A stretch of 64,000 nucleotides of DNA from Geomonas azotofigens (GCF_018919395.1 NZ_JAHLME010000004.1:310001-374000); one strand, 5' to 3'; positions 9,294 to 17,722 are shown, numbered from the stretch's first letter. Translations and numbers: made by a program. The notes: generated by a model from the sequence alone, not told the origin.

Positions 9294-11765
9294 ATGGTCA
9301 GCTTAACCATTGATGGCAAAAGCGTGCAGGTCGAGAAAGGTACCACCATACTGGAGGCCGCAGCCACGGTAGGGATCACGATCCCGACGCTGTGCTGGCT
9401 CAAGAAGGTCTCCCCCACCGGCGCCTGCCGCGTCTGCGCGGTAGAGGTCGCGGGTGTGGAGCGTACCATGACCGCCTGCAACACCCCGGTCAAGGAGGGG
9501 ATCGAGGTCACCACGGACACGCCCGCCCTGAGGGAAGCCCGCCGCAAGATCATGGAGCTCATGCTGGTGAACCACCCGCTGGACTGCCCGGTCTGCGACG
9601 CCGGCGGCGAGTGCGACCTGCAGGATTCCTGCTACGCGCTCAACGCGACCAAGCAGGATTACTCGGCGATCCTGGAGCGCAAGGAGATCCGCTACGACTG
9701 GCCGCTCATCGAAAGCGACCCCAACCGCTGCATCCTGTGCGAGAAGTGCGTCAAGGTGGACCACGAGGTGGTCGGCTGCGACGCCATCATGGTGGTCAAC
9801 AAGGGCGAGGACGCCATCATCGACACGGTGGACGGCAAGCCGCTCAACTGCGAGTTCTGCGGCAACTGCGTCGCGGCCTGTCCGACCGGCGCGCTGATCA
9901 CCAAGCCCTTCAAGTTCAAGGGGCGCCCCTGGACCTTCAACCGCATCCCCAGCGTCTGCGCCTTCTGCGGCGCCGGCTGCCAGATCGAGTACCACGCCAA
10001 GGACGGGCGCGTGGAGCGGGTCACCAGCGAGGACGACAGCTACAACAACGGCAACCTCTGCATCAACGGCCGCTTCGGCTACCGCTACCTGCACTCCCAG
10101 GAGAGGCTCTCCGAGCCGCTTTTGCGCGGGGACTCCGGGACCCTCGCCAAGGCCGACTGGGACACCGCCCTGGCCACCGTGGCCTCCAGGCTCAAGGAGA
10201 TCGTGGCGCGTGACGGCGGCAAGGCGGTGGCGGGTCTGGGCTCACCCAGGCTCACCAACGAGGAGAGCTTCCTGTTCCGCAAGATCTTCAGCGAGGGGCT
10301 CGGCAGCTCCAACCTCGACTCCGAGGCGGGGCTCGGCTTCGCCCAGGCCCAGGCCCAGATGCAGCGGCGTTTCGGTTTCACCGGCGCCAGCAAGCAGCTG
10401 GACGCTCTCGACGAGGCGCAGGCGATCCTGGTCTTTGGCTGCGACCTGAACGCCGAGGCGACCGGCGCCGAGTACCGGGTCATCAAGGCCGCCACCAAGA
10501 AGGACGCCCGCCTGGTGCTCGTGAACATGCGCGACGTGAAACTCCGGAAGTTCTCCAACGCGCACCTGAAGCACCTGCCCGGCGCCGAGCTCCAGGTGAT
10601 CTACGCCCTGATGAAGGGGCTCCTCGACGCGGGTGTGGCGCTTCCCGCCGGGGCCGAGAACATCAAGGACGGCCTCGCGCAGCTCTCCATGGACGAACTC
10701 TGCCAGCAGGCCGGCGTCACCGTGGCCGCTGTCGAGAACGCGGTGCGGCAGCTTGCCGGCATGACCCGCGTCGCCATCGTCTTCGGCGCCGACCTGATCA
10801 GGAGCGCCGACGCTTCCGCCAAGGTCGCCGCACTGGCCGACCTCGCCGTCCTCACCGGTTCGGCGAGCGAGCAGGGGGGCGGCATCTTCCCCGTCGACGC
10901 CAAGAACAACACCGTGGGGCTCTTGGACATGGGGGTCACCCCCGGTGCCGACGGCAAGGACATCTGGGGCATCGTCGAGGGGATCGAGCAGGGGAGCATC
11001 AAAGCCCTCTACCTCCTGGGATGCGACCTGGCCGGCTTCCCGGACAACCAGCGCATCCGCAAGGCGCTCGGCAAGCTTGAGCTCTTGGTGGTGCAGGACG
11101 TCTTCCAGGGGGATTCCCTCGATTACGCCCACGTCGTGCTTCCCGCAGGCGCCGCCGCCGAGAAGAGCGGTTCCTTCACCTCGCTCGACAACCGCGTTCA
11201 GGCCATCTTCAAGGCGGTGGACGCGCCCGGGCAGGCCAAGGAGGATTGGGCCATCCTGGCCGGCCTGTATGACAGGCTGACCGGCAACGTCCAGAGGATC
11301 ACCCCGGCGAGCCTCATGGAGGAGATCAAGGGCGCGGCCAAGGGGTACCAGCCTTTCGACGGATCCCGCGGCGGCGCCATCAAGGGGGGGAGCGCGGTGC
11401 GTACGGATGCCCCGCTGGCACCGATCGCCAAGCCCGCGGCGCCCGCGCAGCCGAAGTTCCAACTCCTGGTCGGCCCCATCGGGTTCCATAACGGCACCTC
11501 CACCACCCGTTCCGACGCCAACCTCGACGTGGCGCCGGCCGGCTTCGTGGAACTGCACCCCGCCGACGCGGCCGCGCTCGGCATCGCCCAAGGCGGCAGC
11601 GTGAAGCTTTCCTCGGGCAACGGTACCCTCACCGCGGCGGCCAAGGTCAGCGCCAGCGTCCAGCCCGGGCTGCTCTTCGCCCCGTCCCACTTCCGCGACC
11701 TCAACGCCAACGCGCTCCTCAAGGGGAACTGCAACCTGGTCGAGGTGAAGGTGGAAAAAGCGTAA
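9294..11765 (+). CDS. sfrA: NADPH oxidoreductase alpha subunit SfrA (NuoG/formate-dehydrogenase-like)
   Basis: 823-aa iron-sulfur/molybdopterin-fold partner of SfrB. N-terminal [2Fe-2S] ferredoxin domain (CWLKKVSPTGACRVC), a NuoG-type HPLDCPVCDAGGECDLQD segment, a 2x[4Fe-4S] ferredoxin (CILCEKC, CEFCGNCVAACPTG), then a molybdopterin-oxidoreductase fold that begins with CAFCGAGC. Where formate dehydrogenases have a Cys or Sec ligand after the conserved N-x-D, this protein reads NLDSEAGLGF, with neither. That fits a NuoG-like electron conduit rather than a formate dehydrogenase. The C-terminal 100 residues resemble the dinucleotide-binding domain. Followed by a terminator. Confidence 0.92.
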   Translation: MVSLTIDGKSVQVEKGTTILEAAATVGITIPTLCWLKKVSPTGACRVCAVEVAGVERTMTACNTPVKEGIEVTTDTPALREARRKIMELMLVNHPLDCPVCDAGGECDLQDSCYALNATKQDYSAILERKEIRYDWPLIESDPNRCILCEKCVKVDHEVVGCDAIMVVNKGEDAIIDTVDGKPLNCEFCGNCVAACPTGALITKPFKFKGRPWTFNRIPSVCAFCGAGCQIEYHAKDGRVERVTSEDDSYNNGNLCINGRFGYRYLHSQERLSEPLLRGDSGTLAKADWDTALATVASRLKEIVARDGGKAVAGLGSPRLTNEESFLFRKIFSEGLGSSNLDSEAGLGFAQAQAQMQRRFGFTGASKQLDALDEAQAILVFGCDLNAEATGAEYRVIKAATKKDARLVLVNMRDVKLRKFSNAHLKHLPGAELQVIYALMKGLLDAGVALPAGAENIKDGLAQLSMDELCQQAGVTVAAVENAVRQLAGMTRVAIVFGADLIRSADASAKVAALADLAVLTGSASEQGGGIFPVDAKNNTVGLLDMGVTPGADGKDIWGIVEGIEQGSIKALYLLGCDLAGFPDNQRIRKALGKLELLVVQDVFQGDSLDYAHVVLPAGAAAEKSGSFTSLDNRVQAIFKAVDAPGQAKEDWAILAGLYDRLTGNVQRITPASLMEEIKGAAKGYQPFDGSRGGAIKGGSAVRTDAPLAPIAKPAAPAQPKFQLLVGPIGFHNGTSTTRSDANLDVAPAGFVELHPADAAALGIAQGGSVKLSSGNGTLTAAAKVSASVQPGLLFAPSHFRDLNANALLKGNCNLVEVKVEKA

Positions 11766-11792
11766 CCCGCCGTCACGGCGTGACTGACGAAG

Positions 11793-11826
11793 AGGCCCCG
11801 TCCACCGGCACGGGGCCTTTTTTTTA
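11793..11826 (+). terminator. Rho-independent terminator after sfrA
   Basis: Stem AGGCCCCGT / ACGGGGCCT-like arms around CCACCGGC, followed directly by a run of eight or more T. Ends the sfrBA transcript. Confidence 0.9.
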
Positions 11827-11906
11827 TGGCGGGCCGAAGCGTATGATGCTAGTCTTCTGGCTCAGCGGCGGTCCAATAACCAGCTACTTCTCAAGGGGAG
11901 ATGCCC

Positions 11907-12143
11907 ATGGACGATAAACTTGCGCAGATAGCGGCGCTGGCGGGAAAGAACGACAAGATCGCCGAGAAGCTGGACCAGATGCTCACCGGTCCCAACGACC
12001 GTGCCTACGTGGTCTGCAGTTTCGAGGACTGCAAGCTGCACCAGAAGGGGCGCTGCACCATCTACACGGTGCTCGATGTGCCGCGCATGAAGACCGGGCA
12101 GCCCTGCAGCGGCTATGAAAAGGTGAGCGCGGCGGAGAACTGA
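11907..12143 (+). CDS. Small four-cysteine protein, unknown function
   Basis: 78-residue cytoplasmic protein (no signal peptide or TM). The N-terminal half is an amphipathic helix (LAQIAALAGKNDKIAEKLDQ); the C-terminal half has four cysteines in the pattern C-x4-C-x7-C-x16-C (CSFEDCKLHQKGRC...PCSGYEK), suggesting a metal site. The ATG at 11907 lies six bases after AAGGGGAG; another ATG two codons upstream abuts that site and is unlikely. It converges with the cytochrome-module gene at 12153. I do not recognise the family. Confidence 0.75.
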   Translation: MDDKLAQIAALAGKNDKIAEKLDQMLTGPNDRAYVVCSFEDCKLHQKGRCTIYTVLDVPRMKTGQPCSGYEKVSAAEN

Positions 12144-12152
12144 GGCGGGAGG

Positions 12153-12761
12153 TTAGTAGAGGGATTCTTCGTTTTCCTCGGGAGGCATCCTGCCGTTTCG
12201 TTCCAGGAAGGCGAGTTGCTCGCTGCGCTTGCCGATCTGGTCGTTGCAGAAGGTCCAGATCCGGTAGCTTTCCAGGCATAGGATGGTGAAGCCGGCGCCG
12301 AAGACGGCCCAGTAGTTGTCCTGGAGCCCCTCGGCGAAATAGTAGAAGAGGTAGAAGCCGGCCAGGTAGCCGACGTGGCAGAAGCTGCTTGGATGGCGCA
12401 CGCCGCTCATCATGCGCGACAGGCTCAGTATGATGGCGGAGAAGGTGTAGAGCACCAGCACCAGGCTGATCATGAGCGGCTTGGGCGCCGCCCCCAGCGT
12501 CGCCACCACCTCCTGCGGCCTGGGCAGAAACCAGAAGTCGCGCCAGGCGACGGTACTCAAAAGCAGAAACAGGGAAAGCGCCCACAGTCCCCGGTTCGAG
12601 AACCGTTTCAGGCGCCCTATCTCGTCCAGAAGTCCCTGGCGCAACTGTCCCTGCGCGTCCCGCGCCACGTTCCCCATGGTCCCCGTCTCGTTGTTTTCCG
12701 CCTGCTCCATCGCTCGCTCGATTCTCTGAAGGGGCGGGCACCTGCGGAGCCAGTCCCCCAT
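12153..12761 (-). CDS. Four-TM membrane protein, last gene of left respiratory module
   Basis: Up to 202 aa with about four TM helices (LWALSLFLLLSTVAW; LMISLVLVLYTFSAIILSL; VGYLAGFYLFYYF; YWAVFGAGFTILCLESY) after a charged cytoplasmic N-terminus. It is a paralogue of the protein at 27081-27626, which closes the right module: both share an RRGLW-type entry into TM1 and an R-x-P-S/G...H-V/N-G motif before TM3, and a charged tail. The start is uncertain: the ATG at 12761 lies 11 bp after the upstream stop without a clear ribosome site; an ATG at 12710 is possible. Function unknown; the position suggests an accessory of the cytochrome complex. Confidence 0.8.
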   Translation of the reverse strand: MGDWLRRCPPLQRIERAMEQAENNETGTMGNVARDAQGQLRQGLLDEIGRLKRFSNRGLWALSLFLLLSTVAWRDFWFLPRPQEVVATLGAAPKPLMISLVLVLYTFSAIILSLSRMMSGVRHPSSFCHVGYLAGFYLFYYFAEGLQDNYWAVFGAGFTILCLESYRIWTFCNDQIGKRSEQLAFLERNGRMPPEENEESLY

Positions 12762-12774
12762 CTAACGAAAAAAG

Positions 12775-13617
12775 TCACTTGTGCTGGCAGACGGGATCAT
12801 GCTCCGTCGCCTGGAAAGGCTTTTGCTCAATTTCGTTTAATTTGGCCCTGATAAAGTAGTAAGATTGTGCGATCTTGTCAAGCTCATAGGGAAGGTTCGG
12901 CGGCCGCGAAGTGCCGTTTTCTTCCTCGCCCCTCTCAGTGTACTCCTGCAGCTTCCTCATCGGAACCAGTACGATCATCTTTAACAGCGTGATAACGCCG
13001 GCGATGGTGAGGAACAGGGTCAGGATGGAAAAGATCAGCATCTGCATCTTGATCAGTGCCAGAGAGTGCAGCGTCGCTTCCTGTGACAGTCCGATGTCCA
13101 GCGTTCCCAGCACCCGCTGTTCGGCCGGGTGGAAGTGGCAGGCTGCGTTGGCGCATTCCGGCTCGTTGTAGATGGGCGCCGTTATGGCGAGGATCTCGTC
13201 GCCTGAGGCGTTCTTGAAGGTGCGCGCCTTCTGCATGGTCCCAAGCGTGGTGATCGGCGCCGCCTTCTCGTGGCAGACCACGCACCCCTCCGCCTTCTTG
13301 TCCACCTGGCGGTTCACCTCCTCGGGCTTCGAGGAGAAGGCCACCACCCCACGCTTGTTGAAGATGCGCACGTGCTGCACCCCGTTTTGGGCGCTGATGT
13401 TGCGGATGATGGCGCGGTTGAGTTCCGAGTCCGATTTCATCATCGCGTAACGGGTGGATTTGAGCACGATGCCGGCCAGGTTGTTGGCCTGCGTGATGGA
13501 ATCCCGGATCACCACCTGCTTGATGGCCCCGTACAGGAGCACGAAGCAGACCACCAGAAATCCGGTAACCACTATCCCTACGGGAACCAAGGCCCTTCCT
13601 GCGATCTTGTCGAACAT
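12775..13617 (-). CDS. Membrane sensor protein with two-haem periplasmic domain, no kinase
   Basis: 280 aa. TM1 (about 10-31), periplasmic domain (about 32-188), TM2 (about 190-215), then a HAMP-like segment (VPMRKLQEYTERG) and about 50 cytoplasmic residues with no HisKA, GGDEF or methyl-accepting domain. The periplasmic part has CVVCH (C112-H116) and CANAACH (CX4CH, C155-H161), exactly the residue numbers of the two motifs in the kinase at 1775-3400; the FHP after the second motif and the GTLD/GVLD strand are also shared. The ATG at 13617 follows GGAG; longer frames upstream lack the TM start context. It is cotranscribed with the HybA/HybB-like genes. Redox sensing is inferred. Confidence 0.85.
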   Translation of the reverse strand: MFDKIAGRALVPVGIVVTGFLVVCFVLLYGAIKQVVIRDSITQANNLAGIVLKSTRYAMMKSDSELNRAIIRNISAQNGVQHVRIFNKRGVVAFSSKPEEVNRQVDKKAEGCVVCHEKAAPITTLGTMQKARTFKNASGDEILAITAPIYNEPECANAACHFHPAEQRVLGTLDIGLSQEATLHSLALIKMQMLIFSILTLFLTIAGVITLLKMIVLVPMRKLQEYTERGEEENGTSRPPNLPYELDKIAQSYYFIRAKLNEIEQKPFQATEHDPVCQHK

Positions 13618-13776
13618 GGCTCCATCTCCAATCTGGGTCGCCGGCTTACCGCCGCCGTCAGCCCCGCTGTGCTGCATCTTACTTCCCTTGAAAGACCCTG
13701 CGAGGGCGCCGGCCTCGCGGGGACTGGCTCCGTCAGGTGCCTGTCCCCTTGAGAACCGGCTCGCCCCCTGCACCTG

Positions 13777-15132
13777 CTAATCGAGCTTGGTCATGCTGCT
13801 GTAGCTTGCCACCGGTACGCTGCTCGCCTCGCGCCGGCCCAGCGCCGCTGCCGGCACCGCCTCGGGCACGGTCTCCTCCTGCTCCTGACGGCGCCATTTA
13901 TAGAGGATCGGGAGCCGGTACAGGATGAAGCGGTAGACCACGATGTAGGTGGCGAAGATGGTCAGGCTGATGATCACCTCGCGCCAGGGCGGGATCTCGC
14001 GGTGCGGCAGTTTCCAGTTGAAGGTGATCATGGCGGTGTTGACCCGGTTCAGCACCACGCCGAACACGGTCATGAAGGCGCCCATGCGGACGATGGCCAT
14101 CTTCCTCGTGTGCACCCCGTAGGTCATCAGGGTGAGCGGAAGCATGAAGCCGACGATGATCTCGAACATGAACCACTGCCCCCAGCCGGTGTCCAGGTAG
14201 GCCCACTTGTTGTCGTGCGCGATGCCGATCAGCTTGATGGTGATGTAGGTGGCGATCCCCATGCAGGCGCCCTTGGCGAGCGACACGGTCACCTTGTCCA
14301 GTTTCTCGTGGAAGCGGCTGTCGCCGCGCCACGCCATGGTCTTGGCCACGATGGTGCTCACCGTGATCACCATGCACAGGCCGCCCGGCAGCGAGGATAC
14401 GAAGAAGTGCAGCCACTGGAACGAGGAGGAGTACCAAAGCGGGTGTACCTTGCCCGGCGCGTAGGTGAAAAGCGCGCCCAGCGCCCCCTGGTGCAGGGTC
14501 GACAGGATGATGCCGGAAACGGTGAGCCCCAGGGTGATCTTGCGGACGGCGCGCTTGCCAGCCGGGAAGCCGATCCATTCGAAGAAGGCGGTCGACACTT
14601 CGGCGACCTGCACCGAGAGGTAGGTGGCGACGTGCCAGGCCACCAGGAAGAGCACCGCGGCGGGACCGAAGGAGACCACCATCGGGTAGGGGAGGCGCCA
14701 GGGCTGCCCCAGGTCGGCCAACAGGTACATGACCGCGAAGAAGTATCCTAAAAGCCCGTTCAAAAGCGCCAGCCGCTCGATCGGCTCCAGGTCATGCCTG
14801 CCGAAGATCTCGCAGGCGGTACCAAGCTGGAAGCCCGAGGAGGAGAGCGGCACCATGGCGAAGAGGCCGAAACCCAGGAACAGCCCCCAGGGGTAGTCGT
14901 TGGAGCCGCTGGTGGCCCAGGCCAACCCGAAGAAGAACCGGCCGATCAGGATCGGGATGCCGACAGCGAAGATCGCCGCCAGGATCCAGTTGAAGGGGTT
15001 CCGGAAGGCCTGCAGCAGGTACTGGCTCGGGGTGAGCCCCAAAAGGAGCTTGTTGACCAGCGTGCGCTTCTTGCCGTCATCGTCGTAGGGTGAGTCCACT
15101 ATTGCCAAACCGTGCTGGATCATTTTTTTCAT
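13777..15132 (-). CDS. HybB/NrfD-family quinone-interacting membrane subunit
   Basis: 451-aa polytopic membrane protein with about ten TM helices, of the NrfD/HybB (PsrC-like) family that exchanges electrons with (mena)quinone. Recognisable parts: FFGLAWATSGSNDYPWGLF near TM2, LADLGQPWRLPYP, and the LSTLHQGALGALF stretch typical of HybB. The charged, Ala-rich C-terminus is cytoplasmic. Its start overlaps the stop of the ferredoxin gene (ATGA, 15129-15132), so the two are coupled. With the ferredoxin and the pentahaem cytochrome it forms a cytochrome c / Fe-S / NrfD complex of the Qrc or Cbc type. Confidence 0.9.
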   Translation of the reverse strand: MKKMIQHGLAIVDSPYDDDGKKRTLVNKLLLGLTPSQYLLQAFRNPFNWILAAIFAVGIPILIGRFFFGLAWATSGSNDYPWGLFLGFGLFAMVPLSSSGFQLGTACEIFGRHDLEPIERLALLNGLLGYFFAVMYLLADLGQPWRLPYPMVVSFGPAAVLFLVAWHVATYLSVQVAEVSTAFFEWIGFPAGKRAVRKITLGLTVSGIILSTLHQGALGALFTYAPGKVHPLWYSSSFQWLHFFVSSLPGGLCMVITVSTIVAKTMAWRGDSRFHEKLDKVTVSLAKGACMGIATYITIKLIGIAHDNKWAYLDTGWGQWFMFEIIVGFMLPLTLMTYGVHTRKMAIVRMGAFMTVFGVVLNRVNTAMITFNWKLPHREIPPWREVIISLTIFATYIVVYRFILYRLPILYKWRRQEQEETVPEAVPAAALGRREASSVPVASYSSMTKLD

Positions 15133-16046
15133 GGCTTGGTATCCTCCTGGTTGGAATCGGTATCATGCCCATGCTCACCGTGCTCCTGGTTCTTGCAGAG
15201 CAGGTGGATGCCGGAGAACAGCGCCGGCCAGATGGAAAGCACCATCGGCACCATGCCGAGGAAATCCTTCACGTTGGAGATGATGGGATCGTTCGAGAGC
15301 GTGGTGTCGAAGCCGAGCTTGTCGAACCCGACCGGGGCCAGGTAGAGCCAGCTGGTGCCGCCGACTTCCTTCTCGCCGTAGACGTGGTCCACGTAGCGGT
15401 CGGGGGTGGCGCGGATGCGCTCGTGTGCCAGCTTGAGCAGGTCGGCGCGGTGCCCGAAGGTGAGCGCTTCCTGGGGACAGATCTCGACGCAGGCCGGCGG
15501 TTTGCCGTACTTGAGCCTGGTGTCGTAGCACAGGATGCATTTCTTGACGACCGGGTTGGTCGCGCTGTCGTAGTCGTAGCCCGGCGCGTTGAACGGGCAC
15601 GCGATCATGCAGTTGCGGCAGCCGACGCAGACCTTGGAGTTGTAGATCACCGCCCCTTCCTGGGTCTTCGTATAGGCGTTCACGAAGCAGGAGGTGAGGC
15701 AGGCGGGCTCGTTGCAGTGGTTGCACTGCACCTTGCGGTACACGGGGCCCGACGGTTGCCCCTTCTGGTAGCTGTTCACCACCGTGTAGGCCTTCGCGGT
15801 CGGGCGCCGGTCGTGTTGGAATACCGACGGATCGTCGAAGGAGGTATCCGGTTCCGGCAGTTTCTGTTCCTTGTTGCAGGCAGCCTCGCAGCTGCGGCAG
15901 CCGATGCAGCGGGTGGTGTCGACCAGGACGCCCATGGCTTCGGGGTATCCCTCAAAGGAACCGCTGGCCCAACCCTTGTTGGTCTTGCCCAGCGCTATCG
16001 TGGTCCCGCCTATCAGGCACGCCTTCAGGAAGTTTCTTCGTTTCAT
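15129..16046 (-). CDS. HybA-like periplasmic 4Fe-4S ferredoxin subunit
   Basis: 305 aa. N-terminus MKRRNFLKACLIGGTT resembles a twin-arginine signal (RRNFLK), so the folded protein is probably exported. It has four [4Fe-4S] cysteine groups: CIGCRSCEAAC, CNHCNEPAC...C, CVGCRNCMIACP and CILCYD...CVEICP. A hydrophobic segment near residues 255-280 (FLGMVPMVLSIWPALFSGI) would anchor it, followed by a His/Asp-rich tail. It would carry electrons between the pentahaem cytochrome and the HybB-like subunit, with which its gene overlaps. Confidence 0.92.
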   Translation of the reverse strand: MKRRNFLKACLIGGTTIALGKTNKGWASGSFEGYPEAMGVLVDTTRCIGCRSCEAACNKEQKLPEPDTSFDDPSVFQHDRRPTAKAYTVVNSYQKGQPSGPVYRKVQCNHCNEPACLTSCFVNAYTKTQEGAVIYNSKVCVGCRNCMIACPFNAPGYDYDSATNPVVKKCILCYDTRLKYGKPPACVEICPQEALTFGHRADLLKLAHERIRATPDRYVDHVYGEKEVGGTSWLYLAPVGFDKLGFDTTLSNDPIISNVKDFLGMVPMVLSIWPALFSGIHLLCKNQEHGEHGHDTDSNQEDTKP

Positions 16047-16092
16047 CAGCGTTCCTCCTCAATTCATGATGAGCTGCTGTAGTTGGTGCATC

Positions 16093-16617
16093 TCATTCCT
16101 CTTCTGCATGGGCGGGTTTGGCTCCCTTGCGGTTCGTACTGTAGAAGGCGGCGCCCTCTTTTGTGCGCGGATGGCAGTCCTGGCACCCGGTCGGGCCGTT
16201 GCCCACCTTGGCGTGGCAGCCGATGCAGTTTTGGTGCATGGCCCCCTTGAGCCCCATCTTGTCGAGGTGGTAGCGCTGCTTGTCGGCGCGCTTGGCGGCC
16301 AGGGTCTCCGGGGAGAACGGGGTGGCCGAATGGCAACCCTTGCAGGAGACCACGGCGGTCGGGCTCGAGTTCTGATGGCAGCGGGCGCAGTTGGGGTCGA
16401 GGACCAGGGTGCCGGTGGTGTGGTGGTGGCAGTCGGCGCACTCCTTGATGGACTGGATGTGCTTTGCGTGGTTGAAGGTGAACGGGCTGAACAGCTTGCC
16501 GCTCTGGTTCAAGGTGATGGAGTCCGGCACCGGCGCGCACTGCAGCGCAGCAGGGGAGGACACCGATATGGCGCCTATGGAAAGCGCGGCAACTATAAGA
16601 TGTTTGTAAGAGGACAT
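16093..16617 (-). CDS. Periplasmic pentahaem c-type cytochrome (c3/c7-like)
   Basis: 174 aa with a signal peptide (about 1-24). Five CXXCH motifs start at residues 60, 77, 92, 131 and 145; extra histidines (H50, H53, H65, H66, H117, H128) can serve as distal ligands, as in class III cytochromes. The ATG at 16617 follows AGGAGAA at eight bases; the frame is open upstream without a signal-like start. Lies just upstream of the HybA- and HybB-like genes and would be the electron entry or exit of that complex. Confidence 0.9.
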   Translation of the reverse strand: MSSYKHLIVAALSIGAISVSSPAALQCAPVPDSITLNQSGKLFSPFTFNHAKHIQSIKECADCHHHTTGTLVLDPNCARCHQNSSPTAVVSCKGCHSATPFSPETLAAKRADKQRYHLDKMGLKGAMHQNCIGCHAKVGNGPTGCQDCHPRTKEGAAFYSTNRKGAKPAHAEEE

Positions 16618-16678
16618 GTCATGTTCTCCTGGCTCTGTAGTAGTGGGGAGTCGGACTCCCTTGCTGCTCGATTCGATG

Positions 16679-16855
16679 CTAGTGGCGCGCCGCTTCCTTG
16701 GTTTCATCCTGTTCTCTTTTGTGCAGGTAGCGGTAGAACATGGGGAAACCGATGAAGAAGGCTACGCAGATCAGGTATTCCACCCCTTTGATGTACTGGT
16801 AGAAATCCACCAGCGTGAAGACTTCCTTTATCTGTCCTATGGCGTCCAGTGTCAT
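16679..16855 (-). CDS. 58-aa single-TM protein in cytochrome operon
   Basis: A small open frame with an excellent ribosome site (AAAGGAG, eight bases before ATG at 16855). One TM helix (GVEYLICVAFFIGFPMFYRY) with a charged C-terminal tail (HKREQDETKEAARH). It sits between two supported genes of the same operon, about 40 and 60 bp from each. Tiny membrane subunits accompany other cytochrome/NrfD complexes (for example HmcD of Desulfovibrio), so a structural role is plausible; no homology is claimed. Confidence 0.75.
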   Translation of the reverse strand: MTLDAIGQIKEVFTLVDFYQYIKGVEYLICVAFFIGFPMFYRYLHKREQDETKEAARH

Positions 16856-16894
16856 GGCTTGGCTCCTTTGCGATCAGGTTGAATTCCATCGCCC

Positions 16895-17143
16895 CTAGTG
16901 GCTCTTGACGCGGGAGGGGGCCTTTTCCTGTTCCTTGCCGATCCCCTTGAGCATGCCGTAGAGCGTGATCATGGCCGGGATCAGCTGGACCACCAGCACC
17001 AGGGCGCAGAAGCCGAGGAAAAGCAGGATGCCGAGCTTGCTGACGAATACCTTGCTGGTCGAGGCGGCGAAAGCATTGGCCGTCGTCATGAGAAAGACAA
17101 TACCCGTGTTCGCTAAAGCTGACAGACGCATCGTGGTTTTCAT
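16895..17143 (-). CDS. Small two-helix membrane protein (Q-x-x-P family)
   Basis: 82 aa: an N-terminal hydrophobic or signal-like helix (TGIVFLMTTANAFA), then a TM helix GILLFLGFCALVLVVQLIP followed by MLKGI and a short charged tail. The core FLGFCALVLVVQLIP nearly repeats FLGFCALLLVAQFFP at the end of the protein at 24493-25206, and the proteins at 17723 and 24198 share the Q-[LV]-[IV]-P ... KGI pattern. The start follows GGAGGAG. Function unknown; see findings. Confidence 0.82.
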   Translation of the reverse strand: MKTTMRLSALANTGIVFLMTTANAFAASTSKVFVSKLGILLFLGFCALVLVVQLIPAMITLYGMLKGIGKEQEKAPSRVKSH

Positions 17144-17226
17144 AATCTCCTCCTTTTGGGCTTTGATGTGAAAGACTCGGTCGTTTTATCTTCGGGGCCT
17201 CCCGGTGCCTGCCCCCTTTGTTACCC

Positions 17227-17613
17227 TTAGGCCATCTGCAACTTGAGGCTCTCGAAGGCACACTGCACTGCCTGTCTGATCTCGGCGCGGTCCTCGGCGT
17301 TGACCGGTTTCAGCGCGTGATAGAAGATCCCCTCGCTCCTGAGCTTTCTGGAGAGCGGCAGCGAGGTGCCGGCGGCTATGAGGATGATGGACAGCTTGCG
17401 GTTGCACTGTTTCAGCAGCGGGATGATCTCCGATGCCGAGAACTCGTCGAACTTGGTCCCCAGGAGCACCACCTGCGCGGTTCTTTTCAGGATCCCGGAA
17501 AGGGCGCTTTCTATGGAGTTGGTGACGATCACGTTGTAGCCGGACTCGATGAACATCTCGGCCATCTGTTTTCTGCAGTCCATGTCTTCGTCCACGATGA
17601 GAAGTCCTTGCAT
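17227..17613 (-). CDS. Stand-alone pseudo-receiver domain protein
   Basis: 128 aa with the length and strand pattern of a response-regulator receiver. The acidic pair is present (VDEDMD), and the conserved lysine (YHALKPV), but at the end of strand 3 where the phospho-accepting Asp belongs the sequence is VVLLGTKFDEF: a glycine takes the Asp position. It has no output domain. The N-terminal half of the protein at 24493 is homologous and has the same substitution (VLLLGSDFD). Likely a protein-protein interaction module, not a phosphorylated switch (inference). Confidence 0.85.
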   Translation of the reverse strand: MQGLLIVDEDMDCRKQMAEMFIESGYNVIVTNSIESALSGILKRTAQVVLLGTKFDEFSASEIIPLLKQCNRKLSIILIAAGTSLPLSRKLRSEGIFYHALKPVNAEDRAEIRQAVQCAFESLKLQMA

Positions 17614-17722
17614 AGCTTTACCCTCACACGGCTGGGAGCATCGGTTCCGCTGTAGCCTGGCTGCGCACCGCCGACACCGGGGGCGCGCCGGCGGAAGTCC
17701 CGCCCCGCCAGCCGGCCAGCGG

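Noticed and set aside
9294-11765. Formate dehydrogenase alpha subunit
   Set aside because: No Cys/Sec at the ligand position and NuoG-type N-terminal clusters; coupling with the GltD-like sfrB points to SfrA.
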